Source: Aurelia coerulea
Lineage: Eukaryota; Cnidaria; Scyphozoa; Semaeostomeae; Ulmaridae
Assembly (NCBI GenBank): GCA_039566865.1
Contig: CM076960.1
Span: 13,492,501 to 13,556,500 of the forward strand
DNA length: 64,000 bases
Reading direction: 5' to 3'
The position numbers and the translations under genes are program-made. Positions 9,548 through 21,400 of this stretch are shown here, one piece after another (positions within the stretch are counted from its first letter, which is position 1; every line of letters starts with the position of its first letter). Below the pieces are notes generated by a model that was not told the DNA's origin, did no database searches, and saw only the letters and a list, made by a program, of their open reading frames with translations.

Positions 9548-12441
9548 CCCTATTCTACATGGGTAAATCAAGCACCACTTTCTCATGGGGGGGGGGGGGC
9601 TAAAAAGGCCCCCCCAGATTTTCTAAGCAACCGTAGTGCCTATGGCAACGCAACTTGGTACACATGATTACCAAGCAATCATGATTCTAAAAATAGATTC
9701 ATATGCTAATTAGTCACATGATCCGTTGCTAGGCAACGGAAAAACAGTGGAAATTTGCTGATTTTGGCTCTCCTCCTAAAAACGTAAAATTTTCCACCAA
9801 AAATAGTCAATAAATAACTTTAAGGTGGTCGCAGGGTAAAAACTCTAACTTTTTTGTTTTATGAGTTAAGAACCTATCCAAGGGATAGAAAGAGACTGTT
9901 GGTAGCCAAATGAAGAAATTTGATGAAAATTTTGATAAAAATTAATTTATGCGCATAATTAATGAGATCAAAGCGTTGCGGAATGGTGGGTCTTTCAAGG
10001 AAAATAACTTTGTCAAATCAAACAGAAATGCCATGAAATTTTCAGGGTTTGTTGTTTAGACATGTTTTCATGTGCTGGACCTTTGAGTTCAGTGCAGTAA
10101 GGGAAATAACATTGAAATTTTTTTGAAAACATTTGCATGCAAGAAAATTGCGATAATCGCTATTATCATTAAATTACTTTTCAATGTCACAATGCTAGGT
10201 AGAAGAACTATCTTAGGTCCAGAACATACCTTATTACATGCATCACAAACTGTGAAAATTTGAAGGCAAAATCTCTTACCACTTTTCTTAAATTTTCCTT
10301 GAAAGTTTGAGAATTGATCAAAATATCAAACTCCGGAAAATGGCAAAAATAGAAAACGTCAATAAATGAACATACTTCTCCACTGAGAAATAAAGCTCCC
10401 TTGTTACTGTAGAAGCTAGTGGTTTTTAACTACACTAGAACAAGTCCCTTATAGTGTTTTTCCATTGTTCAGTTGATTATTTTTGACATTTTTACACAAT
10501 AACTTAGATTTTCTCTCCGCAAAACAACATTTCTTCATTATGCTGTGACCGTCAGTGTCTGTTTGTTTCCCTATGATGTATTCTTTTTCTTACTCTTGGT
10601 TGCTTTGTCCTGTAATTCACTTTTGAGACCCATTTTTTCTCAGCAGCAGATACCTCTTGCCATTTTCAATGCAAAATTTGCAAATCGGGTGCCTGGCTGG
10701 CTCAATATCAAGCGGTTCATAAAATTTTGAATTTGAATTGTCTCTCTGTTAACATTGATGATTGCTGATCAACGATAACTTCCTGAGATAATCTTTCTAC
10801 ATATGGAGATGTCTTTTACTGCATGAATCTCTTCTAGATAAGGTTGCATGTGCTTCACGGAAATTTTGTGTCCTGCTAATGCGCTAAAGTCTGCGCTCAA
10901 CCTGACAAATATCAGCTTTCCCTTTTTGTGAATAGGAAATGGAATGTATCTGTTTGCGCTATGATAATATCATATATCTTCTTCCACAGTAGTATCATCT
11001 GTATTTGATTGATATCTGCAACTTGAAAATGCCATTGGCATTGGTGTCTCTTCTATTCCGACCTCCCCAGACCAGACCCCATTTGCCTTTGGAGATGATG
11101 CTGATCATCTCATTCTCTTTGGGATGGTAGTGGTTGGTTGGTTCCACATCCGATTTGAAAGGGCAGTTTGGCTTGAATTTAAATCTTTACCAGTTATTGA
11201 TGATGTTTGCTTTTGGTTGTCGATAACTGCCACATCATCGCATAGGCCCGAATAGACTAGGCCTTTGTTTGTCTATCTAGGCCAAGTTCTGCTTGTTGTC
11301 TTTTTTCTATATTGATTACTACGACTTAAAAGAGACTTCACTTGTCATTTTTGGCTTCCTTGCTACCTGGCCTTTCCTTTGAACTTCTACTATCATGTAG
11401 TCTTCTCTCTGTAGCTTGAATTACTTCCCATTTCAAAATAAACAACACCGAAGTTTACAGCTGAAGGAGTGCATCAACAAACGAGGTCTTGTTTTCTCGA
11501 TGGCAGACCTAATAAGTACTTCATGTAAAATCATAACAATCCAATTCAACAGCAAAGCCTCGTTATCGACAGTGGGCCCCCAAAATTGACAAAATCAGTT
11601 CTTTGGGCGAAGAGATGGGGCCAGAATTGGTTGCTATGGATGTTGCTAAGGAAATTTAGTCCGACTAGGGTAGTTTAACTAAGAAATATGTCAGAAATAC
11701 GATTCTCCACGTTAAAAAGGACGGTAGCATCGAATTCCTCGATAATTTTAGCACCTGAATCGATGATAAAAATTTTTTTGATAATTTTGGAAAAAATCCA
11801 AAAGTTTTACCCTGCGACCACCTTAAAGTTATACATATGATACATATTGATTTTTCTTAATGAAAACTGTCAAAAATTCTATTTTTGGAATTCTATTGTT
11901 ATCACAACTGTCAATCAAAGTCATGGTTGATACCTAAACAAGTTAGTTGTTGCTTTATTGGCATTTTAAATACGTTTTTAGCAATAAAAACGATTTGAAA
12001 TTAAACTTGAATTTTTAATTAGTCAATTTTAATCATAATACACTAATTATTTCATATGTTTATTATAAATATGACGTCATATATAAGTATGACGTCATAT
12101 ATCTTAAATTTTGCTGATGTCAGCAAAATACAAAAATGTATATATCAAATGAAAGTAGACTTCCAGACAAACTGATTGGTACCAATTGCATTGAAAATCA
12201 GATGTGTACGAGAAAAGTTATGCATGTTTTACTGATTTTCTGAGAGACCTGGTGCCGAACATGGGCATGTCATAGTCACGTGACCAATTATATAACAATG
12301 AACTATTGTTAATTTGATGCAATATTAAATTTGATTAAAAGTCACCCAAGTTCCAGTGTCTTATCATGCTTAGTTTAAGAGTAATTACAGGAAGTATGGT
12401 TGGGGGGGCCTTTTTTGCCCCCCCCCCCATGTAGAATAGGG
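9548..12441. mobile_element. piggyBac-like non-autonomous element (P1), copy 1
   Basis: TTAA|CCCTATTCTACATGGG on the left and CATGTAGAATAGGG|TTAA on the right, each end followed inward by G-run/GGCCCCCCC motifs. CCC termini with TTAA duplications are the piggyBac pattern. A second copy starts at 29849. No transposase frame. About 2 kb of its length is a separate nested TTAA element (9824-11822). It carries two CRE palindromes (TGACGTCA at 12072 and 12090). Confidence 0.8.
9824..11822. mobile_element. 2.0-kb TTAA element nested in P1
   Basis: The ends are GGTGGTCGCAGGGTAAAA and TTTTACCCTGCGACCACC, flanked by TTAA at 9820-9823 and 11823-11826. The P1 copy at 29849 has the empty site with a single TTAA at 31080-31083, which proves the insertion and its exact borders. 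GG termini with TTAA are not typical of piggyBac and may be Kolobok-type; this is inference. No open frame longer than about 61 codons. Confidence 0.85.
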
Positions 12442-12445
12442 TTAA

Positions 12446-12973
12446 GTTTTGGCGGGTAAATGTCGGGTAAATTTCTGAGAAGGAACTAAAAGCTAAATAC
12501 GCATGCGTTATTGAGTCATTATTCAACAACGCATGCGTACTGCACAAATATATCACTGGTGCATGTGTGGTGGGCGGGCCTGGGCCCTCTCGCTGCGAGG
12601 AGACTGCCTGGAAATGTTGCCTGCTTGAGCTGCACAAAGGATGAACTGGTAAGAAAACCATTTTCGTAAAGTCCTGATGAGTACAAAAATAGTTACTTCA
12701 TTCATTGAGAACAATCATCTCATTTCCAGGATGATTGGCTAAAAACAAAGCTTTATAGGCCAGCTTGTTGGCAAAACCAATAAATTGTCACAACAACCAA
12801 CCAGGCCTAATAACAAGTAACAAATAAGATCTTCAAATTTTTTACCCTTCTCAGTTCCAAAAGTTACTGTAGTGTAGCCTGATTGAATTGAGCTAGTCAC
12901 AACATAATAGGACAAGCCTTACTTGACCTTTAGATGTACAGTAATGGCTGTTTGTTTGCAATTCTTGATTATA
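12446..12973. other. No gene recognised
   Basis: Ordinary AT-rich sequence between two transposable elements. ACGCATGCGT-like strings near 12500 and 12530 form a short inverted pair (CGCATGCGTTATT / AACAACGCATGCG). No exon I can support. Confidence 0.4.
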
Positions 12974-13881
12974 GAGTGGTATCGCCCTGGTCCGTCCACT
13001 CTTCAGAAAACGAAATTTTCCGCGAGTTCAAAGAAGTTTTGGAGAGGAACTCACCTTGAATAGGCTTCTCAACTCATGCTACAAAGCTCACAGTGAGATC
13101 TGTATCATCAGTTTCCTTTTTGTAATACTGGAAGCACACAAATACGGACATGTCTTGAATGCCTAAATTAGGCCGTAGCGCCCTGGTCAGACTGCGGCAG
13201 AATTGATTGTTTTAGCACACATCAAAAACTTGTCAAGCCATTCACCAGTTCACAAAAAGTATTATTTCATTTCCCAGAAGACCGGAAAGTTACAAAACAA
13301 ATTCTATTTTTATTGAAAATTATTTCAATATATTGTTGATTTCAATCCCGCTTTTAACTCTCTTATCCTTGACCTCATTCACCTCTAAAGCACATATGCA
13401 ACAACAGCCTACAGAACTAAAGGGTTTCACGGTGTGGACACACCAGGGCGCCATTATGTCAGTTACAGTGCTCTTCCAAAATGAGCTGTAGTTCTCACAA
13501 TTTGTGTGCGATTCTTGAGATTTCTTTGGATATGAAACCAGAAGAGTTGGAGAAAACTGTCTTGAAGCCAATTCTGTTTTAACTGTAAGATATATCGAGA
13601 AGCGACACAAAATAGACATGGTATGTGGAAATGTCTAGGGAAAGTGAATTGTACTTACACCTTCGCTGCAGGTAGGTCAAACTTCAAAACTTTATTGTAG
13701 CTCTTCCGAGCAATGCAAAGCAGCGAAATCGAAAAAATATCAAAGAGATGACATCAGCAAACAACTTTCGCACGCTTTTTGGAAAAGCTAGGCTCAAGCT
13801 CCCTTTGATTTCAAAGTATTATGCAAGGCGGTTGCACAACCCGGAATCAATTAGTGGACAGACCAGGGCGACGTTACTCTA
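12974..13881. mobile_element. Inverted-repeat element with four CGCCCTGGTC sites
   Basis: The termini GAGTGGTATCGCCCTGGTCC and GGACAGACCAGGGCGACGTT are inverted repeats, with TA-rich flanks. CGCCCTGGTC occurs at 12983 and 13179 on plus and, inverted, at 13441 (one mismatch) and 13861, so the layout is symmetrical with an outer and an inner pair. No coding capacity recognised. Superfamily not assigned; a TA target is possible. Confidence 0.6.
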
Positions 13882-14608
13882 CCTTATATCTCCATACATA
13901 CATAAAGTGTGACTGATCAGCAGATCAGGTTGGGAAATTTGCATTCACTTACTAAAACTGTATTGAAACGCGCTTTGCAGCTAGAATAAAAGGTTCTCCC
14001 GTGCGAGAACAAAATTCAGTTGCTCTTATGCTTAGGCCAATGTTTTCTAAGAGGGGGGGGGGGGTGGCTTGTAAGGCTTTGCTGATTAATCTATAAGTTG
14101 GGTCAATTCCCAATCTCTCTCTGCTCTGCTTAGCTCATTTGAATTCTGGAAGTTAATTACTATGTACTGTACCCTGGTGGCTAATCCAGTTGTGACCCCT
14201 GTTCATGACACTACTAAGTGTTGTTGGTTGGTTTTTTCCAAAAGAATTAAATATGAAATATATGAATAAGAAATATGAAAATGAAATATGTTGAGGCATT
14301 GGCTGCAAAGTTGCCACAACATGGCATTACACAAATATGCTTCTTCCAACACAATAAAGTTATTTCTGACATAGAAAACTGCAATGCTTTAAAAGCTCCC
14401 TTCAATCCACAGGGGCAAATTTCAAAGAGACTTTGAGGTTGAGGGGCTTATGCTCATTCACAAGTCTGTTGAAAGGACAAAGGCTATGTATATAGCTTTA
14501 GATCTTCTACTATTTTAAATCATTTACGAACAGGCTCCTTTTCCAATATTGTCATGAGGATTATGTCTTATTTTTTCCATTCCCAGTTTACTTTTATTCC
14601 CACTGTAG
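13882..14608 (+). other. Upstream of BTB gene A, including 5'-UTR intron end
   Basis: A pyrimidine-rich tract ends in CCCACTGTAG at 14599-14608, a good splice acceptor 22 bp before the start codon. Copy B has an acceptor in the same relation to its ATG, so both genes probably have an intron in the 5' UTR. The upstream exon is not identified. Otherwise a G-run at 14054 and nothing else I can name. Confidence 0.5.
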
Positions 14609-14630
14609 TTTGAGTTTTACACCAAGAAAG

Positions 14631-15947
14631 ATGAGCAGAGCTGAGCAAGACAACTACGACTGGCAGTCTGAAGCAGCCACATTGTCTGGTAGCATCTCAC
14701 ACCTCTTCAACAATGAGTTAATGAGTGATTTCGTAATCATTGTCAATGACAAAAGAATTCCTGTACACAAGCTAATTCTTGCCTCAAGGAGTGCGGTGTT
14801 TTACGCCATGTTTTATGGTCAAATGGCACATCATTCAGCAGAGCTAAAGTTAAATGACTGTGATAATGCTGACATATTTTTAGAATTTCTCAGGTATTTT
14901 TATACAGATGATTGCACATTGAGCATGGACAATGTGTTCCACATTCTGAATGCATCCAAAAAATATCTATTGCCATCCTTGACAAAGAAATGTTCTCACT
15001 TCTTACAAGAAAATATCAATATAGAGAATGCCTTGATTGCTCTGAGACAAAGTTTGTTCTTTGAAGAGAAAAAGGTTGTTGAGAAATGTCTGGAGACAAT
15101 AGGCAGTAATGCTGTTCAGGTCGTTGCACAGAGAGCATTCTTGGAGCTAGATAAGGCAACACTCGTGGAAATTTTAAAGTGTGATGATCTAGTCATTCCA
15201 GAAATTGATTTGTTCCGTGCTACAGAAAAATGGAGTGTGCATAGGTTGATTGAGGATGGACGTGAAATTTGTCCAGAATCAAAAAGGGAGGTTATAGGTG
15301 ATGCTGTGTATTTGCTACGATTCCCTACAATGTCTGGGAAAGACTTTTGTAAGCATTGCTTATATTCAGGGTTGTTAACACAACAAGAAACAAATGACCT
15401 GGTACACATCTTATGCTTAGAGACAGAAGATCAAAATGATGGTGTTTTTGATCGCGTACCATTTCCTAAAGATCACAGAAAAGAAAATAAGGTGGTGATG
15501 ATTGATCGTTTATCTTCAGGTGGTATGATAAGATATGAATGGAACCCAAGAGGAGCTATTGATGCAATAGATTTTACTGTCAACAGAAGAGCATGGCTTC
15601 AAGGGTTCTCTCTATTTGGCAGTCCACGCGTAACTACAGTAAGTGATATCATAGTAAGAAGAAATAATGAAGTAGAATGCAGGCCACAAATGAGGATTGC
15701 AACACCCAACACAAGATCCGCCAGGGATTATTTCACTGTAGTACTCTGTCCTAAAATTCTGATATTGCCCAATGAGAGAGTGAATTTAAGTGTTTGTGTG
15801 AAGAACAGTGGAACAAGGTTTGGTACTTATGGATGCACAGAACATAGAAAGGATGGCCTTATCTGCAGTTTCTTTGCTGCTGCAAACAGGGAGACAGAAA
15901 GCAATGCACTTCAAGGACAGTTTCCAGAACTGATGTTCATTATTTAA
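14631..15947 (+). CDS. BTB-BACK-PHR domain protein, copy A (BTBD1/2/3/6-like)
   Basis: Single-exon coding region for 438 residues. The start is the ATG of MSRAEQDNYDWQ, which copy B shares; the frame is open 21 bases further upstream only without an ATG. BTB/POZ domain about 25-125 (SDFVIIVNDKRIPVHKLIL, FYAMFYG, FLEFLRYFYTDDC), BACK about 128-265 (ALRQSLFFEEKKVVEKCL, RAFLELDKATLVEILK), PHR beta-sandwich about 290-438 (FTVNRRAWLQGFSLFG, the end FPELMFII). Proteins of this order act as substrate adaptors for Cullin-3 ubiquitin ligases: BTB binds Cul3 and self-dimerises, PHR contacts targets. The length is near the family norm. A near-identical BTB segment lies 20 kb away in copy B, whereas the PHR parts differ strongly. 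Confidence 0.9.
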   Translation: MSRAEQDNYDWQSEAATLSGSISHLFNNELMSDFVIIVNDKRIPVHKLILASRSAVFYAMFYGQMAHHSAELKLNDCDNADIFLEFLRYFYTDDCTLSMDNVFHILNASKKYLLPSLTKKCSHFLQENINIENALIALRQSLFFEEKKVVEKCLETIGSNAVQVVAQRAFLELDKATLVEILKCDDLVIPEIDLFRATEKWSVHRLIEDGREICPESKREVIGDAVYLLRFPTMSGKDFCKHCLYSGLLTQQETNDLVHILCLETEDQNDGVFDRVPFPKDHRKENKVVMIDRLSSGGMIRYEWNPRGAIDAIDFTVNRRAWLQGFSLFGSPRVTTVSDIIVRRNNEVECRPQMRIATPNTRSARDYFTVVLCPKILILPNERVNLSVCVKNSGTRFGTYGCTEHRKDGLICSFFAAANRETESNALQGQFPELMFII

Positions 15948-16910
15948 TTCAAATGATTTTTTGTGCTGATTGTTTAAAGTTTGTGTTGGTGTATTCTCAC
16001 AAAAGAAAGAAGATTGAATTTGTCCCGTTTACCAGACACTTTAGATAGTGTGGTGGTGGATTTAAGAGAGCAAATAGAGGTAGTTGCCCCCTTTGAGCAG
16101 AAAACTCTGCTTGGCACCCCCTTTTTGACAAGAAATGCACCCCTATTCATGACACTAATCCTATATTCATAGTTTTGCTCTTAGGTTGAAACAGTCGCCG
16201 CCTTATCTGGTTTATGTTGCCTATTTGACTGTAAGGCAAAATATGTCAGCAAAATTGTAAGGACTTTTCAATGCTGGGGGAACCCATTGAAAGAAAGCTA
16301 CAGAGCATTTTATAAAAGATAGCCCAAAAGAGCATTTTACGAAATCAATGAAAACAATTATTTGACGATTTAACGTGCAACAGAAGCAGTGTCTGTTGCT
16401 GTTCCGTAGCTATCTTTTAACGTAGATAACATCGGTTTTGAGCTCACTCACAAGGATAAATCTTTGTTAGCAAAAAAGGATCAAATGCCAAGTGAACATC
16501 AACAAAGGTGTGAATTGGAATGACAAATCTGATGACAAGAGTTGATACAAAGGGATGTCAGGAAGTGGATATTTTGTTATTCTAGGTTATGCTATCAAAT
16601 CAATCTACATTCATTGTATCCTGAACACAGTTTTCGAGAGAAAAGGACACTTCATTAGTAAAAATAGGCATGACTGGTGGGGGACATTGAAGGAGCTGGT
16701 GGGGAATTTTTCCACCACATTCATATGTTAAAAGATTCCCTGATCGAACGTGAACTCCAAGAAGCATTGATTCCGCGAAACATACTGTTTATAAAACAAC
16801 AATAGTTCCCATAACTTCAGCGGAATTGCCTCCCCATTTTTACTCTAGTGTGGTATATGAACAAAATTTCAGAAAACTTCGAGAGGATTCTGGATTTTAA
16901 GAGGATTTAG
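15948..16910. other. Downstream of BTB gene A; no gene recognised
   Basis: Probably includes the 3' UTR of copy A; no clear AATAAA was confirmed. Short open frames such as 15981-16172 have no recognisable content. Confidence 0.4.
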
Positions 16911-17991
16911 GACATTTTGTTATATGAGGATTTTTCACTAATAACAGCGATCGTCACTCACCGTTGGTTTCACTAAATGTTATTACTTTCTTGGCTGTAC
17001 ACACAGACAGAGGCGGACTGGCTGCAAAATTAGGGAACGGAGCATTTTTTGTAGTATAAGGGCCCCGAAACCACAGGCGAGCGAAGCCAGCCGAAAGAAT
17101 AGGTTGGGGTTCCAGGCGCAGATCCTGGAAAAATATTGTGGCCATGCCCCTTAGATTGATATATCCAACGATTCAAAAGGGGTACCTACAAATTGCACTT
17201 GATACTGCTATCTATAGCTTCAATGTAATGCAAATACATCCCTGTAGTTTTCTCAGAGAGTCCGTCATAAAATGGTTTAAATCCATATAAAAGTTTCTAT
17301 GCATTACTTTTCTAGCCATAACGCTTCAAAAGCTTTACACCGCAGATAAAGCAGTAGCGGAATGAATACGGTGCGTTTCAAAACAACCCCTCTTTTGTTT
17401 CAGTACTTACAATGGCTGTAAAACAAGCCAACATTTTTAGCTTACCGGATGGGGATCGAGTGTCTCAAAAATTTCTAGAAGAAAATCAATTTGCAATTTT
17501 ATTGCTTGCCTAGTAAAAAGTTGGTTTGTTTTCAGCCAATGTAGTACAGGGACAAAGAGAGTTGTTTGAAATTCACCTCACGCATTCCTCGTATTCTCTA
17601 TGGCTTACTGTGAGGCGTAAAGCTTTTGAAAAATTAAGGCCAGAAAAGTAATAAAGCGAAATTTTTAACTGGATATACTCAGAAGATTTCGACTTTTTGG
17701 TCATGGGTAGGGAACTCGGAACGCTTTGTCGTATTCTCTATGGCTTAAGATGCGGTGTAAAGCTTTGGCTAGACAAATAACAAAGCGAATTTTTTAATTG
17801 GATTCCGTTGATACACTTACAAGATTTCGACTTTTTGGTCATGGGTAGGGAACTTGGAACACTTGCCGCAATCTGTATGCAGAGGTGGACTGGCCAGTCG
17901 GGCTACCAGTATTCACCCGGTGGACCCTCTCTCAAAAATATTCATGAAAGTTTTCAGTTGAATTTTACGACGAAAAAGCAATTTAACTGGC

Positions 17992-19308
17992 TGTCTTTAA
18001 AACGAAGCTTCTGTCAATAATTCGTCCCAGTGCAAAGTCTGTTTTCGGTATTCATGACCCAATAGGCTTAGGTTATCTTATAAGGGTCGGTCTCAGTAAG
18101 CTGAGTTTTCACAAATTCAAGCACAATTTTAAGGATACAGTGAACCCAATGTGCCCAACGAATGATGGCATTGAGGATAAGCCTGGTTTCCATATAATCG
18201 CAAGGAGTCGCAATGAGTCGCAGCGAGTCGCAAGGAGTTGAAATTTTTGTGACCCGAAAAAGTTGTTTCCATGTAATCGCAAGGAGTCGCAGTGAGTCGC
18301 AAGGAGTTGCAAAATTTGTGAACAGTGGTTTCCATTAATCGCAACGAATCGCAGCGAGTCGCAGAGATAAAATTTTTTCTATCTCTGCTACTGCTTGCGA
18401 CATCGATCGCAAGGAGTCACAAACAAATTTTTAACCGGTTTCCATATGATCGCAGAGAGTCGCAAGCAAACTTGGTCACTTTTATTGCGACTCCTTGTGA
18501 CTTCTTGCGACTCCTTGCGATTATATGGAAACCAGGCTATACGGGCACTTTTTTTTTGCTTTGCCTTTCATTCGACATTCAACGACAAGATGTTCTTGTT
18601 GGAGTTTCAGAATTGTTGCGACCATTTGTCCAAATCGACACCCTTCCAAACAATGTTCTGGTTCAATACTTATTGTATGGTAATGAAGAACTTTCTGACG
18701 AAGTGAATAAAAATATACTCAAACAGACTCTAAGTTTCATCCACAAAACAGGTCGGCTTGGATAACTTCAAACTATCGTTTTACGCCACACAACCACTAT
18801 GTACACGTTTCCCCGTTTCTTTTGTAAGTCTGTTTCACATTTGATGTTAGGCACATCAAGGATGAATGAAAATTCATCCACACAAAATCGACAGTTTTTC
18901 GGACCATCGATATTGCGAATCAGAAACCCAGAGCTGACAGCATATGCGCAATGTGTTCAGCTGTGGGGACTCTGGAGAGGGATCAGAAGCGGTAGCAACT
19001 ACTGTCGTTGTTGTTCTCTCGTCCGGGGTTCCTATTGTTCAGCATCATACTACTATGCTGGCCTGACATCCAATGTGAAACGGATTCTAGTATTTATCAG
19101 TAATTTATCGTATTTGCAGCTTTTTGTAGTTGTTTATTTAGTTGCTATTTTTTGCATGTCTTTATGTTAATGGCCACGGGGTAGTCATTGTCTTTTGCTC
19201 CTTGTGGTCCCGTCCCTGAAGTGTTGTATAGTTTGTAAAGTAATTGGAAAGTATAGTAGGATGTAGATGTAACATGTATTGTATCATTTTAAATGAATAT
19301 GAAAAAAA
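17992..19308 (+). mobile_element. LINE (family L1a), 5'-truncated, carrying a MITE
   Basis: The pol C-terminal region is in two pieces: 18010-18179 (VFGIHDP..GLGYLIRVGLSKLSFHKF-like) and 18542-18762 (..VQYLLYGNEELSDEV.. to FIHKTGRLG, stop 18763-18765), then the family 3' UTR and an A-run at 19302-19308. The target duplication (A)ATTTAACTGGC lies at 17980-17991 and 19309-19319. The 359-bp insert at 18180-18538 breaks the coding part. Confidence 0.85.
18180..18538. mobile_element. Harbinger-like foldback MITE built of TCGCAA repeats
   Basis: The ends AGCCTGGTTTCCATATAATC and its exact reverse complement are flanked by ATA at 18177-18179 and 18539-18541; removing it restores the LINE reading GAGGATA-CGG. 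The interior repeats the terminal module: GTTTCCAT..AATCGCAAGGAGTCGCA-type strings begin near 18186, 18265, 18328 and 18440 in direct orientation. A 3-bp TSD and a terminus resembling that of 46189-46672 suggest PIF/Harbinger; no transposase. Confidence 0.75.
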
Positions 19309-20828
19309 ATTTAACTGGCCTAGTTCGGGCTGGGCCTTCTTTGCCAGCAGTTACACTGAGGCTCTCTTGCTGTTAGTGGCTTCGTAAGTCGTAAATCAGG
19401 ACAATCTCATTTCTCTATTATTTCCCAGGGGTGCATTCCCCTATCTGGGGCTTTAGGCGCACTTTGATGTCGTGAAATATTTGTCACATGACGGATACCT
19501 TTATTAAAGACACTGTCGTTGCGCTGATTGGAGGAATAAGATAATAATAAAGAATAGAATTGAGCAAGCTTCAGTAATTTCGCTGTACACTGAAATTAAT
19601 GAAGATGATAATGATCTTATACTCCTTTTATTCTCGAAACGAAGTATGATCCAAGAGTATATAAAGGCTTGGTAATTATTCAGAGGACAGGTCTTTTGTC
19701 AGTGGTTTCGACATCACGACTAGCCAATCACAGCCACGACAGTGTGTCTTTAACTCAGCCTCAATGGATACCATAAAGGTGAGGAGTTTTTTTTGGATGA
19801 AATCAAGAGAAGAGGGATCATGGATTGAAAATACCTCCATTTGAGGTCTCCCAACAGCACTTCATATTCTACAGTTATGGGACCCCATACGCAAAATATT
19901 CCGAGCAAAGGGCCCACGGTAAATGCGGCATTGCCCGGTTGAGGACCACCAGATATCTGATGCACACACGGGTGGAGTGTGACAGGGAGGTTTCTCTGTT
20001 GGTGTTATGGACAAAAACAGAACAGGTATGGGAGCATGTTGAGAAAAGAGCAGCTCAAAACATTAATACTTTCTAGCAAAGAGCAGATAATATTGGAGAG
20101 ACTACCTAACAATAAAATAATCGATGCATTTTCAAAGATGTCTGTCGAGAGAGGAGCTAGCTAGTAAGATTTGGGCAATTTAATGGAAAAAAGTTACTTC
20201 CTGTGAAAGAAGGGCATTTCACGAGAGAATAAGGATAGTTTGGTCACAAAAGATTTCGGCTGGCACCGCAACTAACTGACGGCAGCTCACTTTCTACTGA
20301 CTGGGCTATTTAATTTTGATCTTCCTTTAAAACTGGATTCCGTTGATAAACTTACATAAGGTTTGGCTTTTTGGTCATGGGTAGGAAGTTTTTTGCATAG
20401 GTTATTGTACTCGGAACACTTCGTCGCAATCTGTATGTACAGCCAAGAAAGTAATAACCAACGATGAAACCAACGATGAGTGACGATCACTGTTGTTAGT
20501 AAAAAATTCATCATGTAATCCTAACGATAACAAAATATCACAGCAATAATTGCTTCCAGACATCGAAATGACCTGAGTTGAGAAAAACAACATTGCAATC
20601 CTCATAACCCTAGAAAAGTTCTCCCGGGAAAGTTCTGGGAAAGTTGTGCTGCCAGAAATATATAATATATGGCACCAACCCGGTGGTGCCATACAAACAC
20701 TGACCCAAAGGCCCTTTTTTTCATGTGGTGACCCCCTGAATCAGTGTCAAAATTTTTAAACTGGACAAATTCACAAAAAAGCTAGACTATACTTGAGTTA
20801 CTCAACGAGCTGTGTGGAGAAATTCACT

Positions 20829-20869
20829 AGGGGGGAGGGCACACCCCCAGTCTGGATAGGGTTAAGAAT
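20829..20869. mobile_element. Orphan right end of a CCC/TTAA element
   Basis: GGGGGAGGGCACACCCCCAG followed by TCTGGATAGGG|TTAA resembles the right ends at 12441 and 28897. No matching left end found in the preceding kilobases, so this is a fragment. Confidence 0.45.
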
Positions 20870-21400
20870 ACACCTCAGTGTGGCTTTAATGGCGAGGGTT
20901 GCTTCCTCGAAAGTTCAAGAGTTCTTCTCCATTGATGACGGCTGCTTCTTCGAAAATAGCTCAAAGGTTATCCCTAGAATATGCAATTCAATAACCAACC
21001 AGAAGACGTCTGGAAATTGATATGTTCACCTTTAAAAATCGACTTGCCTAAAAGGAAACGTTAAGGACTAGATTATGCAGTTTAAACATTCTGGCTTTAT
21101 TTATGACGCTGGTTTCTTGGAAAGTTCAAAGGTTATCCCTAAAATATGAAATTTAATAACGAACGAGAAGACGTCTGGAAAAAGTTATGTTCACCTTGAA
21201 ATATTAAACTGCAAATTTAATCAGTGTGTCTATATTGATGACGGTCGCTTCTTGGAAAGTTCAAAGGTTATTCCTAAACTACGCAGTTGAATAGACGACT
21301 GGAAAAAAGTTATGCGAGCGCACCTTGAAAATTAAAATTGCCTACGAGCAGCGTTATTCCTAAACTACAGTATGCAGTTTGATAATCAACAAGTACTTTG
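20870..21400. repeat. Degenerate tandem repeat, about 4 units of 110-160 bp
   Basis: Units share TGATGACGG..GCTTCTTGGAAAG, TTCAAAGGTTATCCCTAAA, AACC/GAACGAGAAGACGTCTGG and AGTTATGTTCACCTT. Recognisable unit starts are near 20880, 20933, 21100 and 21235, with a last partial near 21350. No coding function evident. Confidence 0.6.

Larger units (their letters stand above)
16911..20545. repeat. Large inverted-repeat structure enclosing a LINE
   Basis: About 95-120 bp at 16911-17005 recurs inverted at 20425-20545, with an exact core TTATTACTTTCTTGGCTGTA and a shared ATTTTGTTAT..ACTAA.AACAG.GATCGTCACTCA outer part. Inside, GATTTCGACTTTTTGGTCAT is repeated directly at about 17684 and 17823, with a related string near 20355. 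It is probably an old large foldback transposon, later invaded by the LINE at 17992-19308. No transposase frame seen. Confidence 0.55.
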
